A DNA stretch of 64,000 nt from Pseudoxanthomonas sp. GM95 (GCF_900109775.1 NZ_FOAX01000003.1:434001-498000); one strand, 5' to 3'; shown: positions 37,331-47,110, counted from the first letter of the stretch. The notes: generated by a model from the letters alone, not told the origin. Program-made: numbers and translations.

Positions 37331-37684
37331 ATGTCCGCCGTGATCCGTCCACGTGTTCCCGTCACCTGCGCGTTGCTGCTGGTGCTGTTGCCGTTGCTCG
37401 CCTACGCCCCGCACGCCCAGGCACCGGCCGAGCCCACGCAGGACTGGAGCCACGCGGCGATGGCGCGCCCAGCCGAAAGCCTGGTCTGCGCGCGCCTGCA
37501 TGGTTTCGATGGCGCGCCGGTCATTGCCACTGCGGGCTACGGCCGCCTGGCGCGCCTGCAACAGACGCATGGACTGAACGACTGCGGCGGTGCCGATCTT
37601 GCGCGCGACGTGGCGCCATCGGAAGCGCAAACGATCGCGGTGCGGCCATCACCGCCACCTGCCCTGGAACCCGTCGGGCACTGA
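37331..37684 (+). CDS. small exported protein of unknown function
   Basis: A 117-residue protein with a hydrophobic leader (CALLLVLLPLLAYAPHAQA) and a short mature part containing two cysteines (VCARLHG and NDCGGAD). No recognised domain. The start at 37331 gives a proper signal peptide. Coding status is likely but not certain. Confidence 0.5.
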   Translation: MSAVIRPRVPVTCALLLVLLPLLAYAPHAQAPAEPTQDWSHAAMARPAESLVCARLHGFDGAPVIATAGYGRLARLQQTHGLNDCGGADLARDVAPSEAQTIAVRPSPPPALEPVGH

Positions 37685-37731
37685 GGCGAGACGTCACGCG
37701 ATCGCGCAGTCGGCGCGATTTGAACGTCGGC

Positions 37732-38592
37732 TCAAGCGCCCGGCAGCACTTCCACCGTCTGCGCCAGCGTGTGGGTCGCGCCGGGCGCCAGGGTGACGAT
37801 GTCGCGCGCGGCGTTGGCCGCTTCCACGCAGACGAACGCGGTCCAGTCGGCATCGGGCACATCGGCCATCGCCTGCGCGCCGGCTTCGCCCGGATTCCAC
37901 ACCACCACCGAATGGCTGCCGGTGGTGCTGATGCGCAGGCGACGCTCCAGCGTCGTATCGTGCAGCACGTAGTGGCCGCCAGCAGCGTGGTAGATGCGGT
38001 CGCTGCGGCCGGGATCGCGCGGATCGGACAGCGTCCAGTCGCCGCGTTGTTCGAAGGTCTGCGCGGTGAACTTGTCGGCGTAGTCCAGCCCATCCAGACC
38101 TGAGAGCCGCACCTGGCGCACGTCGCCCACGGCGAAATAACTGTGCAGCGCCTGGGTGATGTCGTGCTTTTCGGCGGACGGGTTATGCGTGACCAAGGCC
38201 TGCTGCAGGCCGGCACCGAGCACCAGCGTCTGCTTCAGGCGCAGCGGCGTGGTGTCGTGCGCAGACAGCGACAGCGTCAGATGCACGTTGCCATCGCCGT
38301 CCTCGCGCGTGTCGTCCAGCGTCCACACGCTGGTGCGGGCAAAGCCGTGCTGGATCGCGTCGGCCGGCTGGTTCTCCTTGCCGAAGTACGGCCAGCACAC
38401 CGGCACGCCGCCGCGGATCGCCTTCGGCGCGCCCTGCGCCAGCGCCGACAGCCACAACACCTCCGCGCCGCCGGCCGGCACGAACGAAAGCAGCTGGCCG
38501 CCATACAGCGACAGCTGCGCGGTGCACAGCGGCGTGTCGATCTGCAGGACGGGCAGGCCGTGCAACGTGGTCTCGGTCAGCGTGTGGGTCAT
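37732..38592 (-). CDS. D-hexose-6-phosphate mutarotase (aldose 1-epimerase-like)
   Basis: A 286-residue protein of the YeaD type. It has AQLSLYGGQLLSFVPAGGAEVLWLS near the N-terminus, then AIRGGVPVCWPYFG, HGFARTSVWTL, LHSYFAVGDVRQVRLSGLDG, and VVWNPGEAGAQAMADVPDADW with FVCVEAAN near the end. These carry the conserved His and Glu of the galactose-mutarotase fold. It interconverts alpha and beta anomers of hexose 6-phosphates. It lies downstream of the alcohol dehydrogenase gene, separated by a terminator. Confidence 0.88.
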   Translation of the reverse strand: MTHTLTETTLHGLPVLQIDTPLCTAQLSLYGGQLLSFVPAGGAEVLWLSALAQGAPKAIRGGVPVCWPYFGKENQPADAIQHGFARTSVWTLDDTREDGDGNVHLTLSLSAHDTTPLRLKQTLVLGAGLQQALVTHNPSAEKHDITQALHSYFAVGDVRQVRLSGLDGLDYADKFTAQTFEQRGDWTLSDPRDPGRSDRIYHAAGGHYVLHDTTLERRLRISTTGSHSVVVWNPGEAGAQAMADVPDADWTAFVCVEAANAARDIVTLAPGATHTLAQTVEVLPGA

Positions 38593-38610
38593 GGCAGTTC
38601 GCACAAACGA

Positions 38611-38643
38611 AAACGGGCGACCAGTCTAGCCAGCCGCCCGTTT
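38611..38643 (-). terminator. terminator after the alcohol dehydrogenase gene
   Basis: AAACGGGCG (38611-38619) and CGCCCGTTT (38635-38643) form a 9-bp stem. On the minus strand it is followed by TCGTTTG. It lies 24 nt past the dehydrogenase stop codon and just before the mutarotase start. Confidence 0.65.
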
Positions 38644-38666
38644 CTTTGCCGTTGGAGCGCGAGGGA

Positions 38667-39728
38667 TTACGCAGCCTTGTCCAGCTTGGCCAGGTCCATC
38701 ACGAAGCGGTACTTCACGTCGCCCTTGAGCATGCGCTCGTAGGCATCGTTGATCTGCGCCGGGTCGATCATCTCGATGTCCGACACGATGCCGTGCTTGG
38801 CGCAGAAATCCAGCATTTCCTGGGTCTGGGCGATGCCACCGATCAGCGAACCCGCAATCGTGCGGCGACGCATGATCAGGTTGAACACGGTCGGCGTCGG
38901 GTGCGGATGTTCCGGCGCACCGACCAGCACCATCGCGCCATCGCGCTTGAGCGCATTGAGGAACGGGTCCAGGTTGTGCGAGGCGGCCACGGTGTTGATG
39001 ATGAAATCCAGCTTGCCGCCCTGCGCGGCCATCTGGTCGGCGTCCTTGGAGATCACCACTTCATCGGCGCCCAGGCGCTTGCCGTCCTCGCGCTTGCCCT
39101 CGGAGGTGGTGAACAGCACCACGTGCGCGCCCATCGCCTTGGCGATCTTGACCGCCATGTGGCCCAGGCCGCCGAGGCCGACCACGCCCACCGACTGGCC
39201 GGGGCCGACCTTCCAGTGCGCCATCGGCGAGTACACGGTGATGCCGGCGCACAGCAGCGGGGCGACCGCGGCGAGGTTGTCGGTGCCATGGGTCACGCGC
39301 AGGACGTACTTCTCATCGACCACGACGTGATCGGAGTAGCCGCCGTAGGTGTTCTCGCCGCCGCCGAACAGCGGGCCGTTGTAGGTGCCGGTGAAGCCGT
39401 TGTCGCAGTACTGCTCCTCGCCCGCGGCGCACGAGGGACAGGTGCGGCAGCTGTCGACGATGCAGCCGACGCCGGCCAGATCACCGACCTTGAAGCCTTT
39501 GACGTCGCTGCCGACGGCGGTGACGCGGCCGACGATCTCGTGGCCCGGCACCGACGGGAAGACGGTGTTCTGCCATTCGTTGCGCGCGGTGTGCAGGTCG
39601 GAGTGGCAGATGCCGCAATACAGGATGTCCATCTGGACGTCGTTGGGGCCAGGCGTGCGGCGTTCGAAGGCGAACGGCGCCAGCGGTGCATCGGCGGACA
39701 GGGCGGCGTAGCCGTGGGCATGGGACAT
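38667..39728 (-). CDS. zinc-dependent NAD(P) alcohol dehydrogenase (YahK/CAD type)
   Basis: A 353-residue medium-chain dehydrogenase: catalytic zinc ligands in YCGICHSDLHTARNEW and PGHEIVGRV, the structural zinc cysteines in VDSCRTCPSCAAGEEQYC, and the Rossmann motif GVVGLGGLGHMAVKIAKAMGA. This subfamily, which includes YahK and plant cinnamyl-alcohol dehydrogenases, reduces a wide range of aldehydes with NADPH. Cytoplasmic; single-gene unit by the terminator after it. Confidence 0.94.
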   Translation of the reverse strand: MSHAHGYAALSADAPLAPFAFERRTPGPNDVQMDILYCGICHSDLHTARNEWQNTVFPSVPGHEIVGRVTAVGSDVKGFKVGDLAGVGCIVDSCRTCPSCAAGEEQYCDNGFTGTYNGPLFGGGENTYGGYSDHVVVDEKYVLRVTHGTDNLAAVAPLLCAGITVYSPMAHWKVGPGQSVGVVGLGGLGHMAVKIAKAMGAHVVLFTTSEGKREDGKRLGADEVVISKDADQMAAQGGKLDFIINTVAASHNLDPFLNALKRDGAMVLVGAPEHPHPTPTVFNLIMRRRTIAGSLIGGIAQTQEMLDFCAKHGIVSDIEMIDPAQINDAYERMLKGDVKYRFVMDLAKLDKAA

Positions 39729-39889
39729 GGGGATGCTCCTGGGCGGGGAAATCGAAGAGGGACGCGTGCGGGAATCCGACGACGCAGGGCGCAGATGCTA
39801 GCGCCCCGGCGTGAACAACAGGCTGCAACGCAGTATTGCGTGCAACCGTGCTGGCATTCACCGCGTCGTCATGCCATCGCGCGCGGCAC

Positions 39890-40288
39890 TCAGCTCACAT
39901 CGCCATCGACATAGAACCAGTGCCCGCCTTCGCGCACGAAGCGGCTGCGCTCGTGCATGCGCTGGGCCGAACCACCGCCCACGCGCAGGCGTGCGGTGAA
40001 CACCACTTCGGCCGTGTCCTCGCCGTTGACGGTGTGCGACTCCACTTTCAATCCCAGCCAGGTGGTGCGCTGGCCGGGCGCATCGACCAGCGACAGGTCG
40101 GCCGGGCGCGTGGACACATGCCAGCTGGTGCGCAGGTAATCGGCATCGCCCAGCACGTAGGCGCTGTAGCGCGAGCGCATCAGGGCCTTCGCATCGGGCG
40201 CGGGCGCGCCGGCGTGCAGCGGGCCGCAGCAGCGCGCGTAGGGCGCGCCGCTGTCGCAGGGGCAATCTTTCGGAAGCAGCTTGCTCAT
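39890..40288 (-). CDS. YchJ-family protein
   Basis: A 132-residue protein with the YchJ signature: the N-terminal metal-binding SEC-C-like motif [19 protein letters not shown], then [18 protein letters not shown] and the C-terminal [23 protein letters not shown]. The family is widespread; its function is not well established. It lies 4 nt downstream of the mntP stop on the same strand when read from mntP, so it may be expressed with it. Confidence 0.88.
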   Translation of the reverse strand: MSKLLPKDCPCDSGAPYARCCGPLHAGAPAPDAKALMRSRYSAYVLGDADYLRTSWHVSTRPADLSLVDAPGQRTTWLGLKVESHTVNGEDTAEVVFTARLRVGGGSAQRMHERSRFVREGGHWFYVDGDVS

Positions 40289-40292
40289 CGCA

Positions 40293-40877
40293 TCAACCGC
40301 CAGCCGCGCCGCTGAGGTGTTCGTAGAGGATCGCCGCGCCCACCAGGATCAGGATCACGCCGCCGACCAGCTCCGCGCGGCGCCCGATCACCGCGCCCAG
40401 CGCGCGTCCGGCCATCACGCCGATGGTGACCATCACGAAGGTGCAGGCGCCGATGACGCCGGCCACCAAGAAAATTGGCACCTGGACGAAGGCCAGGCCC
40501 ACGCCGACGGCCATCGCATCGATGCTGGTGGCCAGGCCGGTCAGGGCCAGGGTGACGATGTTGCCGTGCTTGTTGTCAGCGGCGCCCGCCTCGTCTTCGT
40601 CGGTGTCGTGCAGCGCCTTCCAGATCATGTGCAGGCCCAGCGCACCCAGCAGCACGAAGGCGATCCAGTGGTCCCATTGTTCGACGAACTTGGACGCGGC
40701 CGAGCCGATCAGCCAGCCGATGACCGGGGTGATGGCTTCGACGACGCCGAAGATCAGGCCCACGCGCAGCGCCTGCAGGAAGGTGGGTTTGGCCATCGCC
40801 GCGCCTTTGCCCAACGCAGCGGCGAACGCATCGGTGGACATCGCCAGGCCGAGGAGGAGGATGGAAATCGGATTCAT
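40293..40877 (-). CDS. mntP: manganese efflux pump MntP
   Basis: A 194-residue six-span membrane protein. [20 protein letters not shown] and later [17 protein letters not shown] carry the paired Asp-Ala motifs of MntP, and [15 protein letters not shown] is also typical. It exports Mn2+ across the inner membrane. The start at 40877 is set by the family; its Shine-Dalgarno sequence is weak, consistent with control through the leader. A manganese riboswitch of the yybP-ykoY class lies directly upstream. Confidence 0.95.
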   Translation of the reverse strand: MNPISILLLGLAMSTDAFAAALGKGAAMAKPTFLQALRVGLIFGVVEAITPVIGWLIGSAASKFVEQWDHWIAFVLLGALGLHMIWKALHDTDEDEAGAADNKHGNIVTLALTGLATSIDAMAVGVGLAFVQVPIFLVAGVIGACTFVMVTIGVMAGRALGAVIGRRAELVGGVILILVGAAILYEHLSGAAGG

Positions 40878-40949
40878 GGGGTTCAAAACACCAGGCCGGG
40901 AATGCGGACGAAACGAACGGCCCCGCACGCCGGCCAAGAGCCGTGCTGG

Positions 40950-41070
40950 GCTGCTCGTTGGTCTCGCCAACCAAAGTGGTTGCATCCGCCATGGCCGGTT
41001 CAGGCCAAGTATGTTGACGGCTACGCTCGCTCCGCAGTGCGGAAGAGCCGGCTACTCCCCAAGGAGGTTC
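40950..41070 (-). promoter_or_regulatory. yybP-ykoY manganese riboswitch in the mntP leader
   Basis: On the minus strand the leader reads CCTTGGGGAGTAGCC (41050-41064), then GTCAACATACTTG, then GGCGAGACCAAC (GAGACC at 40960-40965). These are the GGGGAGUAGC, CAACAUA and GAGACC conserved blocks of yybP-ykoY in the right order and spacing. The class binds Mn2+ and switches on Mn exporters. A TATACT at 41099-41104 could be the -10 box. No T-run follows, so translational control is more likely than termination. Confidence 0.9.
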
Positions 41071-41113
41071 CCCGCCGGCATCGCCGGATGGGGCGCGCAG
41101 TATACACAGGCGC

Positions 41114-41647
41114 TCAGAGCATGCGCTGGAGCGTGTTGTCCCGCCGCACCCACAGGTGGAACAGCGCAGCCAGGATGTGCAGCCCGATCACGTAGTAGAA
41201 CGCGGTGCCCAACCACACGTGGATGGCCTTGAGGTCGTGCGACAGCGCCTTGTCCGGGCCGAAGAGTTCGGGGATGCGCAGCCCGCCGGGCAGGCCCACG
41301 CCGCCTTCCACCAGTCCGGCCACCAGCCCCAGCAGCGGCTGGACGATGATGAACGCGTACAGCAGGCCGTGGGTGAGGTGGCCGGCACGATGCATCCAGT
41401 CCGGGGGCGGTGGCTGGATCGGCGGGGCCTTGCTGCCCAGGCGCGAGACGATCCGCGGCAGCGCGACCAGCAGCACCGCCAGGCCGAACAGGAAATGCGA
41501 CTGCATCACCAGCGTGCGCTCGGGCGTGCCTTTTTCAAGCAGCGTGCGCACGTTGACGGTGACGTAGGCCCCGGCGATCAGCAGCACGGTCAGCCAGTGG
41601 AAGACGCGAACGCCTCGGGAGTACCGCGCGGAAGTCAGCTGGGTCAT
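41114..41647 (-). CDS. cytochrome b561 family protein
   Basis: A 177-residue protein with four hydrophobic segments. It has SRGVRVFHWLTVLLIAGAY, LVMQSHFLFGLAVLLVALPR, MHRAGHLTHGLLYAFIIVQP and HVWLGTAFYYVIGLHILAALFH, with the histidines spaced to bind two b-type hemes as in CybB. Such proteins carry electrons in the inner membrane, in some cases from quinol to superoxide. The ATG at 41647 is preferred to one 15 codons upstream. Partner unknown. Confidence 0.9.
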   Translation of the reverse strand: MTQLTSARYSRGVRVFHWLTVLLIAGAYVTVNVRTLLEKGTPERTLVMQSHFLFGLAVLLVALPRIVSRLGSKAPPIQPPPPDWMHRAGHLTHGLLYAFIIVQPLLGLVAGLVEGGVGLPGGLRIPELFGPDKALSHDLKAIHVWLGTAFYYVIGLHILAALFHLWVRRDNTLQRML

Positions 41648-41716
41648 GGCAGGCCTGGCCGGATCGGGATCAAGCCGATCTTGCCAGACCATGAGCCAGC
41701 GCTGCTGACGAAGCGG

Positions 41717-42319
41717 TCAGCGCTTGCCGCCGACCTCGATGAAACGCAGGAACTCGGCGCGGGTGCGCGCGTCCTCGCGGAACTCGCCCAGCATCTTGCT
41801 GGTGACCATGCTGACGCCGCGCTTGTGCACGCCGCGGGTGGTCATGCACTCGTGCGCGCCTTCGACCACCACGCCCACGCCGCGCGGCTGCAGCACGTCC
41901 TGGATGCACTGGGCGATCTGCGCGGTCATCTTTTCCTGCACCTGGAAGCGGCGGGCGTAGGTCTCGACCACGCGCGCCAGCTTGCTGATGCCCACCACCT
42001 TGCCGTCAGGCAGGTAGCCCACGTGCACGCGGCCGATGATCGGCGCCATGTGGTGCTCGCAGTGGCTTTCGTACTCGATGTCGCGCAGCACGATCAGCTC
42101 GTCGTAGCCGGCCACTTCCTCGAAGGTGCGGGCCAGGTATTCGTGCGGGTCGCGCTGGTAGCCGCTGAACCAGTCGCCATAGGCCTTGGCCACGCGCTTG
42201 GGCGTGTCGAGCAGGCCTTCGCGCTGCGGGTCTTCGCCGGCCCAGCGCAGCAGGGTGCGGACCGCGTCCTCGGCCTGGTCGCGGCTGACGCCGCCGCGGG
42301 TGTTGTCGGATTCGCTCAT
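41717..42319 (-). CDS. folE: GTP cyclohydrolase I
   Basis: A 200-residue enzyme of type IA. It has [13 protein letters not shown], the zinc-binding [41 protein letters not shown] and [20 protein letters not shown], all typical of FolE. It makes 7,8-dihydroneopterin triphosphate from GTP, the first step of folate synthesis. Length and motifs are complete. It sits alone upstream of cytochrome b561. Confidence 0.97.
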   Translation of the reverse strand: MSESDNTRGGVSRDQAEDAVRTLLRWAGEDPQREGLLDTPKRVAKAYGDWFSGYQRDPHEYLARTFEEVAGYDELIVLRDIEYESHCEHHMAPIIGRVHVGYLPDGKVVGISKLARVVETYARRFQVQEKMTAQIAQCIQDVLQPRGVGVVVEGAHECMTTRGVHKRGVSMVTSKMLGEFREDARTRAEFLRFIEVGGKR

Positions 42320-42488
42320 GGCCAGGGCCTTGGGGACAGCAAAACAGGGCCGGCATCGTACCGGACTGGCCCTGAAGCGTCAGCGCAGCCCGGCGGAACG
42401 CAACAGTCTGGCAGCGACCACCACTGGGTTTTCGGCCAATCCAGCTGATGGGAGCCCCGCAAGCTCCGCGCCGCGGCCCGCCAAAACC

Positions 42489-42523
42489 AGGACACCCGCA
42501 CGCCATGCCGGCCATGCGGGTGT
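42489..42523 (-). terminator. hairpin after the TonB receptor gene
   Basis: On the minus strand GACACCCGCA pairs with TGCGGGTGTC, with a further GGC stem inside, and the sequence then reads CTGGTTTTGG. It lies about 50 nt past the receptor stop codon and is a probable terminator. Confidence 0.5.
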
Positions 42524-42569
42524 CGCGGTCATCCGTTACCTGCCGCCAGGACTGCGCGGCCTGTGCGAT

Positions 42570-45500
42570 TTAGAACTTGTAGGTCACACCCAGGTACGCG
42601 ATGCGGCCGGCGTAGCTGTTGTTGTTCAAACGCGCCTTGGTGTCGTTGCCGATGTAGGTGCGCGTCTCTTCCTTGGTGATGTTGAGAATCGAGGCGGACA
42701 GGCTCAGCGCCGGGGTGAAGTTGTAGGCGGCATTGAGGTCGATCTGCTGGTACGGCTCTTCATAGACGTTCAACCCGTTGACCAGGCCATCGACCACCTC
42801 GCCACGCCGGTTGTATGACGCGCGCAGCAGCAGGGCGGGCGTCTCGTAGAACACGGTCACGTTGGTCTGGTTCTTGGCGCTTCCGACCAGCGGGGCCTTG
42901 CCGATCTCGGTGCCGTCTTCCAGCGACACGGCCGCTTCGTTGGTCTTGTTGTAGGTGTAGTTGAACTGGAAGCCCAGGCCCATGTCGAGCGTGTGCTGGC
43001 CATACAGTTCCACACCCTCGGAGACCGCGTCGCGGCCGCTGGCGGTGGTGGAGTAGTTCTGCACCGTCACCGTCTCGCCGCCAATGCTCTGCTGGACGTT
43101 CTGCACCACCGGCAGGGTGAAGTTGCTGACGTTCTTGCGGAACAGACCCACGCCGGCGACCGAACCCGGATGGAAATACCACTCCAGGCCCACGTCGAAC
43201 TGATTGGCCAAGTACGGATCGAGGGCCTTGTTGCTGCCCGAGCCATACCAGCCCACCACGTCGCCGCCACCGATCAGGCGCCGGTCGTTGACGTATTCCT
43301 GGCTGTAGAACTGCAGGCCGCCCGGCGCGGCGATATCGCCGTAGCCCGGACGCGACATGACCCGCGAGGCCGCACCGCGCAGCACCAGGTTCTCGGTCAG
43401 GTCGTAGGCCACGTTGAGGCTGGGCAGGCGGTTGATGTAGCTGCGATCCAGCGAGGTCACCGCGAACGAGGAGATATGTCCGCTGGCCGGATTGGTCTGG
43501 CTGTCCGGCAGCGTGGTGAAGCCGCTGATGCAGCCCGAGCCCGCCGGGGCGCCGGCCGCCGGCTGGTTGCCCGGGGCGCAGGGCAACGGATTGCCGGCCG
43601 CGTCGTCGAAGAAGTAATCGTTGTAATAGTCGACGCGATCGGTGGAATCGACGTGCTGGTCGGTATGCACCAGGCGCAGGCCGAGGTTGCCGCGCAGGCG
43701 CTCGGTGCGGAAGTTGGCCTGGAAGTAGGCCGCGTAGATCTTCTCGCCGACGTTGTAGACGAAGTTCGGCTCCTGGCGGGTCTGCATCTCACCGTAAGTC
43801 TGGTTGAGATAGTTGATGTACGCCGGATAGTTGATCGCCGGGAAGACGTTGGTATTGAACGCGCCGGCGACATTGCTGATCGAGTTCGGATACAGGAACT
43901 GCGACTGGAAGACCGACGCATCCGGATCGCAACCGGCCTGGAAGCGGCTGTCGTAATCGCTCGGATCGGCGCCGTTGCAGACCCAGTAGTTGTTACCGGT
44001 GCTGCGGTGGGTGCCGCCGTCGCGGTACTTCATGCCGAACTGCACCGAATCCAGCCAGCTGCCGGCTTCGCCACGCCAGACGAAGTCGCTCTGCGCGAAG
44101 GTCTGGTAAGTGCTGTTGCGCGTCCACGACGAGCCGGTCGAACCCAGGTCGATCTCGCCGATGCCGTTGCGCAGGTTGTCCATGATCTCAGGCGACACGC
44201 TCAACGACGGCGTCCCGGTCAGGTCCCATGCGGTGTAGTAGTTGCCCAGCGTGTAGGCGCCGGTGCCGTTGAGCGTGGTGTTCGCGCCGGTCTCGGGGGT
44301 CGGCTTGCGTGGCTTGACCGGCATGCTCATCTGCAGCTCGGGACCACCCTTGGCCCAGGTGCGGCCGCCCTTCAAGGTGATGTCCAGGCGCTCACTGGTC
44401 CAGGCTAGTTCCAGGTCGGCGGTCTGCGAGCGCGCCTTCTGCCGGTTGTACGAACCGGTCAGCCACGGCGTGGGGATGGTGCAGTCATCCGGACCCCAGC
44501 CGCCCGGCGGCAGGCCGGCGGCAGCCGCGGCCTCCTCGCTGCAGTAGTAGGTCTTGCCCTGGTGCGCGCTGTACTGCGCGCCGGTAACCACCGTGCCGCT
44601 CGGGTCGAAGGTCAGCCCGTCGAGCAGGCGGCCACCCGCCCAGTTGCCGTCCGGCTGGTAACGGGCCAGGTTCCATTCCGGAATCGACAGCGTGTTGGTC
44701 TGCGAATCCTGATCCAGATCGAAGCGGAAGTAATTGCCGGTGATGGTCAGGTCGTCGGTCGGCTTGAACTGCAGCGTGACCTGGCCGCCCTTGCGCTCGC
44801 GCGCCTCTTCCTTGGACTGGAAGTTGACCACGTTGGGCATCATGAAGTTGGTGTACGAACCACCGTTCTGGTCGTTGAAACCCGACTGGCCATACCAGTA
44901 GGCATCCCAATTGGACGGGGTGCCGTTGACGTCGGTGGCCGGGTACAGATCGCTGTCGGCGCTGTACCAGTTCCAACCGCTGGTGTTGACGCCCAGCGTG
45001 CGCGTGGTGCGCTTCTGCTGGGTGTAGCCGACGAACACACCGAAGCGGTCGTCCTGGTCGTGCCACGAATACGACCCGGAGAACTGCCCGTCGGTCTTCT
45101 TGGTCGTGTCGGCCCAGGTGCCTTCAGCCGAGACGAAGCCGCTGTTGGCCTCCTGGTCGAGCGGACGGCGCGTCTTGAGGATCACCGTGCCGCCAATACC
45201 GCCTTCGTCCAGGCGCGCCTCGGGCGTCTTGAACAGCTCGGCGCCGGACAGCATGTTCGACGGCAGCAGCGTGTAGTTGAACGAACGCGACGGATCGCCG
45301 TTGGACTCGGCCGTGGCGACATAGTTGCCGTTCAACTCGGTCAGCGTCAGCTCCGAGGACAGGCCGCGCACGCTGACGTTCTTACCTTCACCACCATCGC
45401 GGGTGATGATCACGCCCGGCACGCGTTGCAGCGCGTCGGCGACGTTCTTGTCGGGGAACTTGCCGACGTCTTCGGCGGTGACGATCTCGACGATCGAGTT

Positions 45501-45743
45501 GGCATCGCGCTTCTGGTCGAGGCTTTTCTCGATCGAGTAGCGATAGCCGGTCACCGAGACCTTATCCAGGTCAGTGGCGTCCTGGGTCGAGGCGGGGGCC
45601 TGCGACGTGTCGGCGGTGGGTTGATCGGCAGCAGGCACCGGCTGGGTGGTCTGCTGTGCCCAGGCATGGGCGGAAACGGATGCGCAGGTGGCAGCGATGG
45701 CGACAGCCAGCAGCTGACGCTTTGGCGATGACCCGTACTTCAT
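42570..45743 (-). CDS. TonB-dependent receptor, probably for an oligosaccharide
   Basis: A 1057-residue outer-membrane receptor. It has a signal peptide (LLAVAIAATCASVSAHAWAQ), a TonB-box-like DLDKVSVTGYR, a plug domain (IVEIVTAEDVGKFPDKNVAD, LQRVPGVIITRDGG, LSSELTLTELNG), a 22-strand-type barrel and a C-terminal Phe (YLGVTYKF). This subfamily in Xanthomonadaceae imports carbohydrates and usually sits in sugar-use loci. GAGGGAG precedes the start. A probable LacI operator lies at 45865-45880, 122 nt upstream. The neighbours suggest mannose-containing glycans as cargo. Confidence 0.94.
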   Translation of the reverse strand: MKYGSSPKRQLLAVAIAATCASVSAHAWAQQTTQPVPAADQPTADTSQAPASTQDATDLDKVSVTGYRYSIEKSLDQKRDANSIVEIVTAEDVGKFPDKNVADALQRVPGVIITRDGGEGKNVSVRGLSSELTLTELNGNYVATAESNGDPSRSFNYTLLPSNMLSGAELFKTPEARLDEGGIGGTVILKTRRPLDQEANSGFVSAEGTWADTTKKTDGQFSGSYSWHDQDDRFGVFVGYTQQKRTTRTLGVNTSGWNWYSADSDLYPATDVNGTPSNWDAYWYGQSGFNDQNGGSYTNFMMPNVVNFQSKEEARERKGGQVTLQFKPTDDLTITGNYFRFDLDQDSQTNTLSIPEWNLARYQPDGNWAGGRLLDGLTFDPSGTVVTGAQYSAHQGKTYYCSEEAAAAAGLPPGGWGPDDCTIPTPWLTGSYNRQKARSQTADLELAWTSERLDITLKGGRTWAKGGPELQMSMPVKPRKPTPETGANTTLNGTGAYTLGNYYTAWDLTGTPSLSVSPEIMDNLRNGIGEIDLGSTGSSWTRNSTYQTFAQSDFVWRGEAGSWLDSVQFGMKYRDGGTHRSTGNNYWVCNGADPSDYDSRFQAGCDPDASVFQSQFLYPNSISNVAGAFNTNVFPAINYPAYINYLNQTYGEMQTRQEPNFVYNVGEKIYAAYFQANFRTERLRGNLGLRLVHTDQHVDSTDRVDYYNDYFFDDAAGNPLPCAPGNQPAAGAPAGSGCISGFTTLPDSQTNPASGHISSFAVTSLDRSYINRLPSLNVAYDLTENLVLRGAASRVMSRPGYGDIAAPGGLQFYSQEYVNDRRLIGGGDVVGWYGSGSNKALDPYLANQFDVGLEWYFHPGSVAGVGLFRKNVSNFTLPVVQNVQQSIGGETVTVQNYSTTASGRDAVSEGVELYGQHTLDMGLGFQFNYTYNKTNEAAVSLEDGTEIGKAPLVGSAKNQTNVTVFYETPALLLRASYNRRGEVVDGLVNGLNVYEEPYQQIDLNAAYNFTPALSLSASILNITKEETRTYIGNDTKARLNNNSYAGRIAYLGVTYKF

Positions 45744-46054
45744 TGCAACTCCCTCTCTCTAGTTGAATGAACTTCACGGCGAAGTTGTGAGCGGACCAGC
45801 TCGGACTGCCATCCCTTGCCGCATGCGTCGACACACGGTGTCGTCCGCACGCATAAAACCTCGGTTTGGATCGATCTAAGTGGCGCGGCGTACAAATATC
45901 ACGGCCTTGTCATCAACGCATGCTGCTTTGCAGCGAAGCCACTTACTGCAAACACCTGTGAAAGCGTTGCCATGCCGGCCACTGCTGGGCCAGCCGATGT
46001 GATGGCGGTCGAAAAAAGGCGCGGCGCGGACCTGCGCCGACGCCATCAACTGCG
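45744..46054. other. TonB receptor promoter region with operator
   Basis: A 311-nt gap between the lacI-type stop and the receptor start. It holds the receptor ribosome-binding site close to the ATG and the operator at 45865-45880. It is richer in A and T than the coding DNA. I see no gene. Confidence 0.6.
45865..45880. promoter_or_regulatory. probable LacI-family operator upstream of the TonB receptor
   Basis: TTTGGATCGATCTAAG is an imperfect palindrome very like the perfect one at 47357-47374: both fit TTTRGATCGWTCTAA. It lies 122 nt upstream of the receptor start, and the LacI gene lies between the two sites. Binding by this LacI protein is inference. Confidence 0.6.
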
Positions 46055-47110
46055 CTAGCGCGCGTTCTTCTTGCGGACGTCTTGCTTGGTGCTATCGCGC
46101 TGGGTGAGGAGCGCCGGCACGATCACCTGGCGCCGGGTCATGCCCGGCGCGGCGGCCCGTTCAAGCACCATGCGCGCGGCCTGGCGGCCGCGTTCGCGTG
46201 GATCGGTGCTGATGGTGGTCAGCGGCGGAATGCCGACCGCGGCTTCGGGAATATCGTCGAAGCCGGTCACGGCGAAATCCACGCCGGGCTGGCGGCCTTC
46301 ACGCAGCAGGCCCAGGGTCAGGCCCAGCGCGACCGCGTCGTTGTAGCAGACCGCTGCGGTCGGCTTGGCGCCGGCCGCAAACAAGGTGGCAGCACGTGCG
46401 TTGCCTTCCAGGCGCGAGGGCGTGGTCTCGATCATCCACGTTGCGGGCACCTTGATGCCGGCCGCGGCCATCGCTTCCTGATACCCGGCGCGGCGCTCGC
46501 GGCACGAACTGGATTGCGCATGGCCGCCGTAAAACACGATCTGGCGATGGCCATGCGCCAGCAGTAGCTCGGTCGCTGCACGCGCGCCGGCACGGTTGTC
46601 CAGGCCGAGGAAATCGTAAGCGAAGCCCTTGGACGCCTTGCCCGACAGTTCGCGGTTGAACACCAGCAGCGGCGTTTGCGGGCCGATCACGCGTTCGAGA
46701 TCGGAGAATTCGCTGGCTTCGGCCGGCGACAGGATGATGCCGGCCGGGTTGTGTTCCATCAGCGAGCCCAATACCTGGCGCTGGCGTTCGGCCGACTCGT
46801 TGCTGTTGCCCAACAAGGTGACGTAGCCCTTGGCGGCCAACGCCTCGTCGACGCCAGCGGCGAATTCGGCGAAGTACGGGTTGGACACATCGTTGACCAC
46901 CAGCGCCACCGCGGTGGACATGCGCTGGCGCAGGTTGGCGGCCGCGCGGTTGTAGACGTAGCCCTGCTTGCGCATCTCCGCTTCCACGCGCTCGCGTGTG
47001 CCGGCGTGCACCAGCGGGCTGCTGCGCAGCACCAGCGAGACGGTCGCGCGCGACACGCCACAGGCGCGCGCGATGTCATTCAGCGTAATCCTGCGGGGCG
47101 TATCCGCCAT
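46055..47110 (-). CDS. LacI-family transcriptional repressor
   Basis: A 351-residue protein: N-terminal helix-turn-helix ITLNDIARACGVSRATVSLV with hinge helix NRAAANLRQRMS, then a sugar-binding domain (VNDVSNPYFAEFAAGVDEAL, VAVTGFDD-like FAVTGFDDIPEAAVGIPPL). It lies between the TonB receptor and the GH92 genes, and the two flanking promoters each carry a matching palindrome. It most likely represses the locus until an inducing sugar, perhaps mannose or a manno-oligosaccharide, arrives. Confidence 0.94.
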   Translation of the reverse strand: MADTPRRITLNDIARACGVSRATVSLVLRSSPLVHAGTRERVEAEMRKQGYVYNRAAANLRQRMSTAVALVVNDVSNPYFAEFAAGVDEALAAKGYVTLLGNSNESAERQRQVLGSLMEHNPAGIILSPAEASEFSDLERVIGPQTPLLVFNRELSGKASKGFAYDFLGLDNRAGARAATELLLAHGHRQIVFYGGHAQSSSCRERRAGYQEAMAAAGIKVPATWMIETTPSRLEGNARAATLFAAGAKPTAAVCYNDAVALGLTLGLLREGRQPGVDFAVTGFDDIPEAAVGIPPLTTISTDPRERGRQAARMVLERAAAPGMTRRQVIVPALLTQRDSTKQDVRKKNAR

